Positions 1 through 6,407 of a DNA stretch of 11,552 nucleotides are shown here, one piece after another. Source of the DNA: JANRKG01 sp033763635. GTDB lineage: Bacteria > Cyanobacteriota > Cyanobacteriia > GCF-001939115. The DNA lies in the NCBI GenBank assembly GCA_033763635.1, contig JANRKG010000030.1:1-11552 (forward strand). The letters run 5' to 3'. A program made the position numbers and the translations under genes. Within the stretch, counting starts at the first letter, position 1. Each line of letters opens with the position of its first letter. The notes below the pieces were generated by a model. It was not told the DNA's origin. It saw only the letters and a program-made list of their open reading frames with translations, and ran no database searches.

Positions 1-1
1 G

Positions 2-454
2 GTAACAGACATCGCTCCTGGCTACGATCACATTACTTCAGCGATCGGTGCAGCAATGGCAGGCTGGTACGGGACAGCCATGCTCTGCTATGTCACCCCC
101 AAAGAACACCTGGGTCTTCCCAATGCGGAAGATGTGCGGAATGGGCTGATTGCCTATAAGATTGCGGCCCATGCTGCCGATATCGCTCGCCATCGTCCGG
201 GTGCCCGCGATCGTGACGATGAACTCTCCCGCGCCCGCTACAACTTCGACTGGAACCGCCAGTTTGAGTTAGCCCTCGATCCCGATCGGGCACGAGAATA
301 CCACGATGAAACCCTCCCGGCTGACATCTACAAAACCGCCGAGTTCTGCTCGATGTGCGGTCCCAAGTTCTGCCCCATGCAGACCAAAGTAGATGCAGAT
401 GCCTTGACCGAACTGGAGAAGTTTCTTCAGAAAGAAAAAGTAGGACAGGCATAG
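2..454 (+). CDS. thiC: Phosphomethylpyrimidine synthase ThiC, 3' part only
   Basis: This is the C-terminal 150 residues of ThiC; the gene enters from the left and is in frame from base 2. ThiC is the radical-SAM enzyme that rearranges aminoimidazole ribotide into hydroxymethylpyrimidine phosphate for thiamine synthesis in the cytoplasm. The decisive motif is the C-x2-C-x4-C cluster in EFCSMCGPKFCPM (fragment residues 116, 119 and 124), which in this family binds the 4Fe-4S cluster near the C-terminus. The stretches DIAPGYDHITSAIGAA, LCYVTPKEHLGLP and SRARYNFDW are also characteristic of ThiC. The TAG stop lies at 452-454. The gene is convergent with pyrE. Any TPP riboswitch would lie upstream, outside the window. 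The ATG at 56 is internal, not the start. Identification is close to certain. Confidence 0.97.
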   Translation, partial: VTDIAPGYDHITSAIGAAMAGWYGTAMLCYVTPKEHLGLPNAEDVRNGLIAYKIAAHAADIARHRPGARDRDDELSRARYNFDWNRQFELALDPDRAREYHDETLPADIYKTAEFCSMCGPKFCPMQTKVDADALTELEKFLQKEKVGQA

Positions 455-464
455 GCTGAGTAGC

Positions 465-512
465 CAGGGATTGGGAACTGGGGCAACCTTACTTCCTCAT
501 TCCTGATCCCTG
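465..512 (+). terminator. Imperfect hairpin between thiC and pyrE
   Basis: Arms 465-477 (CAGGGATTGGGAA) and 500-512 (TTCCTGATCCCTG) can form a 13-pair stem with two G-U wobbles when read as plus-strand RNA, around a 22-base loop. A short T run (CGTTTT, about 519-524) follows several bases later. On the minus strand the two wobbles become A-C mismatches, so the structure suits the end of the thiC transcript better. It also resembles the GGGATTGGG-type intergenic repeats of cyanobacteria. The T tract is weak and the loop long, so the terminator role is tentative. Confidence 0.4.
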
Positions 513-530
513 ATCTCTCGTTTTCAGTGC

Positions 531-1154
531 CTAACTCCCCTGGATATCCCGCCACCGTGTCTGGATATCTTGAATCGTAAACACGGTTTGAAACTCCAGA
601 CCCTCTTGCTGGTACAACTCCGCCCCTCCCTGGAGGCGATCGACCAGCGCAATTACCTGATTCACCTGATATCCCGCATCCCGCAGACGAGCAACTGCCT
701 TCAACGCAGATTGTCCAGTTGTCACCACATCCTCTAGCACCACCACAGGGCTGCCTGGAGGTAGCGTCAACCCTTCAATGTAAGCCTGGGTGCCGTGCCC
801 CTTCGCTTCCTTGCGAACAATTAGAGCTGCAATCGATCGCCCCTGATAAACTCCAACGACACTGACCGCTGTCACGATCGGATCGGCTCCCAAAGTCAGA
901 CCTGCAACAGCCTGGGTCTGCGGTGGAATGAGCGGTAACAGAACTCGACCGATCGCCGCCGCCCCCCAGGGATGTAACGTGACTTGTTTGCCATTAATGT
1001 AATAGGTGCTTTTTTGCCCAGAGGAAAGAACAAAATCACCTTCTCGATAGGCAACCTGGCAAAACAAATCTAATAGTTTTTGCCGTAATACAGTTAAATC
1101 AACCTTCGTGATTGAAAGTACATTTTCTGAGTCTGCTGGGTTTATGTCAGTCAT
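531..1154 (-). CDS. pyrE: Orotate phosphoribosyltransferase
   Basis: This 207-residue protein has the length and motifs of PyrE, which joins orotate to PRPP to make orotidine monophosphate in de novo pyrimidine synthesis. The type I phosphoribosyltransferase PRPP motif is visible as VVVLEDVVTTGQS (residues 137-149), with the acidic pair ED. The flexible catalytic loop appears as VRKEAKGHG (113-121), which in the dimeric family contributes a lysine to the neighbouring subunit. The N-terminal part contains FVLSSGQKSTYYINGK, the usual orotate-side region. The first roughly 20 residues (MTDINPADSENVLSITKVDL) look like a variable extension; the ATG at 1154 is the only clear start but has no strong ribosome binding site. 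The gene converges on thiC and diverges from the small exported-protein gene at 1221. Confidence 0.96.
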   Translation of the reverse strand: MTDINPADSENVLSITKVDLTVLRQKLLDLFCQVAYREGDFVLSSGQKSTYYINGKQVTLHPWGAAAIGRVLLPLIPPQTQAVAGLTLGADPIVTAVSVVGVYQGRSIAALIVRKEAKGHGTQAYIEGLTLPPGSPVVVLEDVVTTGQSALKAVARLRDAGYQVNQVIALVDRLQGGAELYQQEGLEFQTVFTIQDIQTRWRDIQGS

Positions 1155-1188
1155 TTCTTGAAGTTTTCAGCCAGTCATAAAAAGATAA

Positions 1189-1200
1189 GCTAGTATTAGC
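1189..1200. promoter_or_regulatory. Possible shared divergent -10 region
   Basis: The 66-base spacer between pyrE and the gene at 1221 contains GCTAGTATTAGC, a partial palindrome. It offers TAGTAT on the plus strand (1191-1196) and TAATAC on the minus strand (1198-1193), both -10-like. No good -35 element is seen at the expected distance on either side, so this is a weak prediction. Confidence 0.25.
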
Positions 1201-1220
1201 AAAAAATGAGGACTACTGCT

Positions 1221-1664
1221 ATGGGTGTGGGTTTCAAAAGTGTAGTGATTGGCCTATCAACTACGATGCTTTCCCTTTTCTCTGCCTCAACTGGGATGGC
1301 CCAAACAGATCTCTTCGGTTCTCGTCAGGCTACGATTCCAACCGTTCCGGATGTGGTAGATCGAGTCCTGACCAACCAATCTAAAAACCATTTTGAAAAT
1401 CGCACGATTTTAAGACAGGTCGATGGAATTTTTGGCCTGGGTGCGATCGTGCATGGAACGTTTCCAGAAAATGAAATTGCGGAAGATGCTAGAGCCTTTA
1501 ATGTTCTTTACCGCGATCTTCTCAAGCAACAGGTTTCGACTACTCCCCTCATTCGCACTCCCGACCTGAACAGTCCTTTCAATTCGTCCTTGCTGACAGC
1601 CCCTTCAGCCACCAGTCGCATTGTCGGTAGTGAATTAGTGTACGAACGGGCTACCCTTCGCTAA
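1221..1664 (+). CDS. Small exported protein of unknown function
   Basis: I do not recognise this 147-residue protein. It opens with an apparent Sec signal peptide: a lysine at residue 6, a hydrophobic run VVIGLSTTMLSLFSA, and a likely cleavage after GMA near residue 27. The mature part is about 120 residues, soluble-looking and without cysteines. It contains PTVPDVVDRVLTNQSKNHFENR and a short motif IFGLGAIVHGTFPENEI. I chose the ATG at 1221 because TGAGGA at 1207-1212 gives a ribosome binding site at good spacing. The upstream in-frame ATG at 1206 would add five residues and has no such site. The gene is divergent from pyrE and ends before the hairpin at 1692. Location is probably periplasm or thylakoid lumen; function unknown. 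Confidence 0.75.
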   Translation: MGVGFKSVVIGLSTTMLSLFSASTGMAQTDLFGSRQATIPTVPDVVDRVLTNQSKNHFENRTILRQVDGIFGLGAIVHGTFPENEIAEDARAFNVLYRDLLKQQVSTTPLIRTPDLNSPFNSSLLTAPSATSRIVGSELVYERATLR

Positions 1665-1691
1665 GATTTCTTTTTGATGATCCAACGCATT

Positions 1692-1740
1692 AAAAACCCT
1701 TGTAGAGACGATTAATCAGATCGCCCCTACAAGGGTTTTT
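1692..1740 (-). terminator. Long hairpin terminator between exported-protein gene and tRNA
   Basis: Arms 1692-1712 and 1720-1740 form a 21-pair stem around a 7-base loop (1713-1719), beginning AAAAACCCTTGTAG and ending CTACAAGGGTTTTT. As minus-strand RNA every position pairs, two of them as G-U. As plus-strand RNA those two positions are A-C mismatches. Both readings end in a run of at least five U, so it can act in both directions, but it fits the minus-strand tRNA best. The tRNA 3' end is 8 bases away. The core resembles a palindromic repeat with GTAGGGGCGA arms that I recall as common between cyanobacterial genes. Confidence 0.75.
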
Positions 1741-1747
1741 TAAAAAG

Positions 1748-1820
1748 TCCAGGGTGCAGGAGTTGAACCTGCCTAAGGCGAATTATGTGTTCGCTGCCTC
1801 ATCCGCTCGGCCAACCCTGG
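1748..1820 (-). tRNA. tRNA with CAU anticodon, probably tRNA-Ile(CAU), with unusual A33
   Basis: The minus strand folds into a complete 73-base cloverleaf. The acceptor stem is CCAGGGT/ACCCTGG with discriminator A. The D arm is a 3-pair stem GCC/GGC with loop GAGCGGATGA. The anticodon stem is GCGAA/TTCGC with loop CACATAA, the variable region CTTAG, and the T arm GCAGG/CCTGC with loop TTCAACT. CCA is not encoded. The anticodon is CAU. The D arm, the CATAATT stretch and the T arm resemble plastid trnI-CAU, which reads AUA after C34 becomes lysidine. The anticodon stem lacks the three G-C pairs of an initiator tRNA. Position 33 is A where U is almost invariant. Elongator Met is the main alternative identity. 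Confidence 0.85.
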
Positions 1821-1831
1821 CTAGAGTTTTT

Positions 1832-1837
1832 ATTCTA
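1832..1837 (-). promoter_or_regulatory. Possible -10 box for the tRNA gene
   Basis: Minus-strand TAGAAT (within GGATAGAATAAA) lies 11 bases before the tRNA 5' end, which would start transcription about 5 bases upstream of the mature tRNA. No convincing -35 element is seen 16-18 bases further upstream. Confidence 0.35.
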
Positions 1838-1909
1838 TCCAATTCCTTTAAACTTTTTCCTTTATACTGCGATCGTCTAATGGTCTGTCTAACTCTCTTT
1901 AGATTCCCC

Positions 1910-1943
1910 CTGACGATCCAGACGAGAAGTTCTAGACTATATT
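1910..1943 (+). promoter_or_regulatory. Possible promoter for the gene at 1966
   Basis: CTGACG (1910-1915) resembles a -35 box. It is followed 17 bases later by TAGACT (1933-1938), and a better -10 match, TATATT (1938-1943), overlaps that end at poor spacing. The site falls in the 145-base gap between the tRNA and the downstream gene. Weak prediction. Confidence 0.22.
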
Positions 1944-1965
1944 CATTCTGTAGTATTGGGTCGGG

Positions 1966-2643
1966 TTGAGAAAGTTGAACGCGAACATCGCATTAACCTT
2001 AATATTGCTTGCCCTGATGACGGGGGCTGGGGTTGTGAGTGCTTCTTATGGTTTCGCAATTGGTCGAGAAGCTCTGAAGGGGATTACTCAACCCGATATT
2101 CGCCCCATCAACACGGTTAACAACCGGAAGAACAAAGCTCCCCAAAGGGCACAATCTCTTTTTCTCAAGGAAGAGAAAATTCTCTCAGAAGTGAAAGCCC
2201 AAATTGAGGGAGATGGCAAGGAAGAACCTCGCAACCGCAACAAAGCCCTCACTCCTACCGAATCCAACCCTGAGCAACAGAAAAATGAGGCCCAGAAGGG
2301 GTTTCCAATTAAGAGCGTCGATCGCGGAGTCACCTTAGAAGTCGTTGCCGCCCGCCAGCAGGGAGGGTCGTTGCTCCTGGATCTAAAGTTGCGAAATAGC
2401 GGTGAGCAGCCCGTTCGGTTCCTCTACAGTTTTTTGAATGTTACAGATAATCGAGGGCGGGTTTTGAGTGCCAGCACCGAAGGTCTCCCGACCGAATTGC
2501 CAGCCCAAAGTCAATCTTTTTCAGGCACCGTCAGGATTTCCACCGTTCAACTGGATAATGCTGATAAGCTGTCCTTAACCCTGACTGATTATCCAGATCA
2601 GCAGTTAAAACTCAAAGCGTCAGGCATTCCAGTTGTAAAATAG
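1966..2643 (+). CDS. Membrane-anchored protein with C-terminal beta-sandwich-like domain, unknown function
   Basis: No family is recognised with certainty. The 225-residue product has an N-terminal hydrophobic segment (about residues 8-30, IALTLILLALMTGAGVV) that would act as a signal anchor. A charged, probably disordered linker rich in K, E, N and Q follows (about 35-112). The C-terminal domain (about 115-220) alternates in a beta-strand pattern: VTLEVVAARQQGGSLLLDLKLRN, RFLYSFLNVTDNRGRVL, SFSGTVRIS, KLSLTLTDY. This layout is like telokin/DUF4352-type extracellular domains, but that is only a resemblance. A TAG at 1951 closes the frame upstream, so the start must be a rare codon: TTG at 1966, or TTG at 1975. 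Twenty-eight bases separate it from the CNNM/CorC gene downstream, so the two may be co-transcribed. Confidence 0.8.
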   Translation: MRKLNANIALTLILLALMTGAGVVSASYGFAIGREALKGITQPDIRPINTVNNRKNKAPQRAQSLFLKEEKILSEVKAQIEGDGKEEPRNRNKALTPTESNPEQQKNEAQKGFPIKSVDRGVTLEVVAARQQGGSLLLDLKLRNSGEQPVRFLYSFLNVTDNRGRVLSASTEGLPTELPAQSQSFSGTVRISTVQLDNADKLSLTLTDYPDQQLKLKASGIPVVK

Positions 2644-2671
2644 GTCCGCCATTCCTTCTCTATCGCATCAG

Positions 2672-4165
2672 ATGTTTGCATCTGTTCCAGCCATGTTTAG
2701 CATAAGGGTTCGATCGTGGCAGTCCATGTTAACCCTGGCTGGTCAGTTGCCAAATTTTCCCTCCCTGACAGGGTCCGAATTGTTCACTCGTTTCCTCTCC
2801 ATCCTGGCTCTGATCGCCATTAACGCTTTCTTTGTGACTGCGGAATTTGCGATCGTTTCCGTGCGACGATCGCGGATTGACCAGTTAGTCAGTGCCGGAG
2901 ATGTACAGGCAAAAACTGTCCAGAGCCTACAACAGAGCCTCGATCGACTCCTCTCCACTACTCAGCTCGGTATCACCCTTTCCTGTCTGGCGCTGGGCTG
3001 GATTGGGGAAACCACGATGGCTGTTTTGACAACCCACTGGATTCATCAAACACCCCTATCTTCGGAAACCCGTGAGATTGTCGCCCACTCCCTCGCGATT
3101 CCATTGGCCTTTATCCTGATTGCCTACCTGCAAATTGTGCTGGGAGAACTGTGTCCGAAATCGATCGCGCTCCTGTACCCAGAGGAAATTGCTCGGTTTC
3201 TGGGGCCGATCAGTCTGGCGATCGCCCGCCTGTTTCATCCCCTTGTCTGGGTCTTGAACCAATCCACTCGCTGGCTCTTGCGGCTCGTCGGCATTCAGTA
3301 CACAAGACCAGGCTGGTACAATCAAGTCACACCCGAAGAGTTGCAGTTGATCATTTCAACCTCCACTGAATCCACTGGCTTGGAGGCAGAGGAACGGGAA
3401 CTCCTGAATAACGTGTTTGAGTTTGGGGAAGTCACCGCCGAAGAAGTGATGGTGCCCCGTACCAGCATTGCAGCCATTGAAGAAAATGCTACTTTTCAGA
3501 ACTTGCTGGATGAGATGGTGAATTCCCACCACTCTCGTTATCCAGTCATTGGAGAATCCCTGGATGATATTCAGGGGTTAATTGCCTTTAAAGAACTAGC
3601 AGAGCCGCTTTCCCAAGGTTTGTTGAACCCTGACACGCCTCTCAAAAATTGGGTTCGTCCAGCCCAGTTTGTTCCTGAGTACATGCCCTTAAGTGAGTTA
3701 CTACCACTCATGCAACGTAATGGGCAAACGATGGTAATGGTGGTGGATGAATTTGGCGGTACGGCGGGGCTGGTCACGCTGGAAGATCTGGTGGCCCAAA
3801 TCATCGGGGAAACTCGTTTACCAGAAGACCCGGAAGAAATCACCATTCAAATCCTGGATGACCATACCTTTTTGATTCAAGCTCAGGTAGATCTGGAGGA
3901 AGTCAATGATCTGCTGCATCTCGATCTCCCCCTGGCAGACGATTACCAGACGTTAGGAGGGTTTCTCCTCTACAAGTTTCAAAAGATTCCCGCTCCAGGC
4001 GAAATCTTGCAATACAAGAACCTTGAATTAACGGTTATTTCGGCAGAAGGCCCTCGACTTCACCACATTCAAGTGCATCGCAATCCTTTGACGGATGAAG
4101 CGAACTCAGACCCTCCAAGTCGAGCCCCCCGCTCCTCCCCCTCGACCCCTGAAGAGAATTCCTGA
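2672..4165 (+). CDS. CNNM/CorC (HlyC-type) membrane protein with DUF21, two CBS domains and CorC_HlyC domain
   Basis: This 497-residue protein shows the full family architecture. The DUF21/CNNM transmembrane domain (about 35-220) includes INAFFVTAEFAIVSVRRSRI and the conserved GELCPKSIA motif (158-166). A CBS pair follows: the first about 255-312, starting VMVPRTSI; the second about 320-378, with VVDEFGGTAGLVTLEDLV. The C-terminal CorC_HlyC domain (about 390-475) includes DDYQTLGGFLLYKF. The last roughly 20 residues are a Pro/Ser-rich tail. Members are linked to Mg2+ or other cation transport, with nucleotide sensing by CBS domains; the older label hemolysin is misleading. The N-terminus is uncertain: ATGs at 2672, 2693 and 2726 are all in frame without a good ribosome binding site, and 2726 lies closest to the conserved domain. 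The substrate here cannot be told from sequence. Confidence 0.93.
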   Translation: MFASVPAMFSIRVRSWQSMLTLAGQLPNFPSLTGSELFTRFLSILALIAINAFFVTAEFAIVSVRRSRIDQLVSAGDVQAKTVQSLQQSLDRLLSTTQLGITLSCLALGWIGETTMAVLTTHWIHQTPLSSETREIVAHSLAIPLAFILIAYLQIVLGELCPKSIALLYPEEIARFLGPISLAIARLFHPLVWVLNQSTRWLLRLVGIQYTRPGWYNQVTPEELQLIISTSTESTGLEAEERELLNNVFEFGEVTAEEVMVPRTSIAAIEENATFQNLLDEMVNSHHSRYPVIGESLDDIQGLIAFKELAEPLSQGLLNPDTPLKNWVRPAQFVPEYMPLSELLPLMQRNGQTMVMVVDEFGGTAGLVTLEDLVAQIIGETRLPEDPEEITIQILDDHTFLIQAQVDLEEVNDLLHLDLPLADDYQTLGGFLLYKFQKIPAPGEILQYKNLELTVISAEGPRLHHIQVHRNPLTDEANSDPPSRAPRSSPSTPEENS

Positions 4166-4276
4166 AATTCCTGGTTTTATTCCAATTCCTAAAATCTTCA
4201 AGATGCTGGTGAAAGCACCCCAAAGCCCAGTAGAGTTTTTCTTGGAACACTTTTACACCATAGGCTACCGCCAGAT

Positions 4277-5053
4277 ATGCCTGAACTTCGTGCCTTAATT
4301 TTTGACGTAGACGGAACCCTCGCCGATACAGAACGGGATGGGCACCGAGTTGCATTTAATCGAGCCTTTGCAGAAGCTCAGTTAGATTGGGACTGGAGCA
4401 TCGCCCTTTATGAAGAATTGCTGGAAGTGACGGGCGGCAAAGAGCGGATGCAATTCTATCTAGACAAGTACCGACCGGATTTTCGCCAACCGCCCGATAT
4501 GAAGGAAACGATCGCCCAACTCCATAAGGCCAAAACTCGACACTACACCCAATTACTGGCGCAAGGAGCGATTCCCCTGCGTCCCGGTGTGAAACGGCTC
4601 CTGAAGGAAGCACGGGAGGCGGGTATTCGGCTGGCGATCGCTACCACCACCACCCCCGCGAATGTTACCGCGCTTCTGGAAAATACTTTAGGGCGGGAAA
4701 GCCTCTCCTGGTTTGATGTCATTGCCGCTGGGGATATCGTACCCAAGAAAAAACCTGCGCCAGATATCTATTTTTATGCGCTGGACGCGATGAAACTGCG
4801 GCCTGAGGAATGCATAGCCTTCGAAGACTCCTACAATGGTCTCCAATCTTCCCTGCAAGCCAACCTGCCAAGCATTATCACGGTTAACGACTATACCCGC
4901 AACCATGATTTCTCTGGCGCTACCGTTGTGTTAGACCAGATGGGCGATCCTGGCAATCCTTTCAAAGTTTTAGCAGGCCAGGTCGGGTGGACGCTTTATC
5001 TAGATTTAATGCTGGTTCAGCATTTGCATCAACTGGCTTTAAGTAATGGGTGA
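4277..5053 (+). CDS. HAD-superfamily sugar-phosphate phosphatase, CbbY-like
   Basis: All four HAD motifs are present in this 258-residue protein: motif I DVDGT (D10, D12), motif II in AIATTTT (about T123), motif III KKKP (157-160) and motif IV FEDS (E183, D184). It should hydrolyse a phosphate ester through an aspartyl-phosphate with Mg2+. The cap domain resembles the CbbY family, notably DTERDGHRVAFN (17-28), GGKERM (53-58) and LRPGVKRLL. Plant and proteobacterial CbbY proteins remove xylulose-1,5-bisphosphate, an inhibitor of Rubisco, and the plant protein shares the same GHR-x-x-FN and GGKERM pattern as I recall it. That role is therefore a reasonable inference in a cyanobacterium but is not proven. 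No strong ribosome binding site is seen. The last codons run into a G-rich repeat that includes the stop. Confidence 0.9.
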   Translation: MPELRALIFDVDGTLADTERDGHRVAFNRAFAEAQLDWDWSIALYEELLEVTGGKERMQFYLDKYRPDFRQPPDMKETIAQLHKAKTRHYTQLLAQGAIPLRPGVKRLLKEAREAGIRLAIATTTTPANVTALLENTLGRESLSWFDVIAAGDIVPKKKPAPDIYFYALDAMKLRPEECIAFEDSYNGLQSSLQANLPSIITVNDYTRNHDFSGATVVLDQMGDPGNPFKVLAGQVGWTLYLDLMLVQHLHQLALSNG

Positions 5054-5122
5054 TGGGGGATAGGGATGGGGGATAGGTGTTCAAAAAGCAAAATTGATAA
5101 CCCATGACCCATAACCCATCCC
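5047..5122. repeat. G-rich short tandem repeat with C-rich inverted partner
   Basis: Positions 5047-5077 consist of degenerate units of the form GGGATA/GGGATG. Positions 5101-5122 hold the complementary type, CCCATGACCCATAACCCATCCC. GGGATGGG (5063-5070) is an exact inverted match to CCCATCCC (5115-5122), and the pairing extends imperfectly inward to about 5078/5107. The repeat includes the stop codon of the HAD gene (TGA, 5051-5053). This is like the short tandemly repeated sequences described in cyanobacteria. No T run follows on the plus strand, so it is not a typical terminator. Confidence 0.7.
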
Positions 5123-5265
5123 GAAAAAATCAAAAATTTCTGCTATTTAAGGAACCTATATCGATCTTTGGAATTCTTCATAAAGAGAGCGACTATGGTA
5201 CTATCTGGATGGATTGAGTGGCAATAAGTACCTACTCGCTGGGTTCCTTGGTGGAGGATATAGGA

Positions 5266-6330
5266 GTGACGGATAAGACTGCTGGGGTGAGATCAGCCAA
5301 CTGGCAACGCAATCCCCATGAACCAATTCGGATTGGCGTGATTGGCGTGGGTAATATGGGGCAGCACCATACCCGCGTTCTCAGCTTATTGAAGGATGTG
5401 GAGCTGATAGGTGTTTCCGATGTCAATATGGAACGGGGCATTGATGTCGCCAGCAAATACCGGGTCAAGTATTTTGAAGACTACCATGACCTGCTGCAAC
5501 ACGTAGATGCGGTCTGTGTCGCAGTTCCAACCCGTTTGCACCATTCGGTTGGGATGGCATGCTTACAAGCTGGAGTTCACGTCCTGATCGAAAAACCGAT
5601 CGCTGCCAGCATTGCGGAAGCAGAGTCCCTGGTCAATGCCGCCGCTGAGTCCCACTGCATTCTCCAGGTCGGTCATATTGAACGCTTCAATCCTGCTTTC
5701 CAGGAACTGATTAAGGTTCTTAAAACAGAAGAGTTGCTGGCGTTGGAAGCCCATCGCATGAGTCCCTACTCCAATCGGGCGAACGATGTATCTGTTGTGC
5801 TGGACTTGATGATCCACGACATCGATCTGCTGCTGGAGTTGGCTGGAGGATCGGTTGTCAAGTTGACGGCTAGTGGCAGTCGTGCCTCTGATTCGGGTTA
5901 TCTGGATTATGTGACGGCAACTCTGGGCTTCTCAAATGGTATCGTTGCAACCCTAACCGCCAGCAAAGTTACCCATCGTAAAATTCGCCGTTTAGCTGCT
6001 CATTGTAAAAACTGTCTAACAGAAGCGAACTTCCTGAACAGTGAAATTTTGATTCATCGTCAGATTACCGCGAACTGTACGACAGATTACGGTCATGTGT
6101 TGTATAGCCAGGATGGGCTGATTGAAAAGGTTTACACCAGTAATATTGAACCTTTGCACGCAGAACTAGAACATTTTGTAGGCTGTGTACGAGGGGGGAA
6201 TCAGCCATCCGTAGGGGGCGAACAGGCGCTTAAAGCCTTGCGCCTTGCCAGTTTGATCGAACAGATGGCGTTGGATGGACAAGCCTGGCAGAACCGGGAT
6301 CTGGAGGAACTCAGCCTCCAATACTGTTAA
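5266..6330 (+). CDS. Gfo/Idh/MocA-family NAD(P)-dependent oxidoreductase
   Basis: A two-domain sugar-dehydrogenase-like protein of 354 residues from this start. The N-terminal Rossmann fold shows IGVIGVGNMGQHH (G27-x-G29-x-x-G32). The family's EKP motif, whose lysine is usually catalytic, is at 109-111 in LIEKPIAASIAEA. The C-terminal domain contains LMIHDIDLLL (181-190), with the histidine and aspartates expected near the substrate. Relatives oxidise or reduce sugars, nucleotide sugars or inositols; the IHDID pattern occurs in UDP-sugar 3-dehydrogenases, but the substrate is not fixed by sequence. I chose GTG at 5266 because GGAGG at 5253-5257 lies 8 bases before it. An in-frame GTG at 5218 would add 16 residues (370 in all) and has only weak support. 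The gene stands alone after the 5047-5122 repeat. Confidence 0.92.
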   Translation: MTDKTAGVRSANWQRNPHEPIRIGVIGVGNMGQHHTRVLSLLKDVELIGVSDVNMERGIDVASKYRVKYFEDYHDLLQHVDAVCVAVPTRLHHSVGMACLQAGVHVLIEKPIAASIAEAESLVNAAAESHCILQVGHIERFNPAFQELIKVLKTEELLALEAHRMSPYSNRANDVSVVLDLMIHDIDLLLELAGGSVVKLTASGSRASDSGYLDYVTATLGFSNGIVATLTASKVTHRKIRRLAAHCKNCLTEANFLNSEILIHRQITANCTTDYGHVLYSQDGLIEKVYTSNIEPLHAELEHFVGCVRGGNQPSVGGEQALKALRLASLIEQMALDGQAWQNRDLEELSLQYC

Positions 6331-6348
6331 CTCTTCAGATAGAGTTTT
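6329..6348 (+). terminator. Weak hairpin after the oxidoreductase gene
   Basis: AACTCT (6329-6334) pairs with AGAGTT (6341-6346) around a six-base loop, and a four-T run ends the structure. The stem has only two G-C pairs and overlaps the TAA stop, so termination would be inefficient at best. Confidence 0.35.
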
Positions 6349-6407
6349 CAATCCCCAGGTTGCGCTTTAAGGGATGTGAATCCGTTTTACATCATGAGAG
6401 CGTAACC

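Noticed and set aside
93..452. A 119-codon minus-strand frame opposite thiC
   Set aside because: thiC is unambiguous on the plus strand and the antisense product is Arg/His/Ser-rich with no recognisable features.
1754..1969. A 71-codon plus-strand frame across the tRNA region
   Set aside because: Its first part is the complement of the tRNA and it opens on a rare start codon within a structural RNA.
4095..4298. A 67-codon plus-strand frame rich in Pro and Ile, overlapping the CNNM/CorC 3' end and the HAD start
   Set aside because: It overlaps real genes at both ends by tens of bases, has no ribosome binding site, and its Pro-rich part is an out-of-frame reading of the CorC tail. A leaderless small gene in 4166-4276 is not excluded, but nothing supports it.
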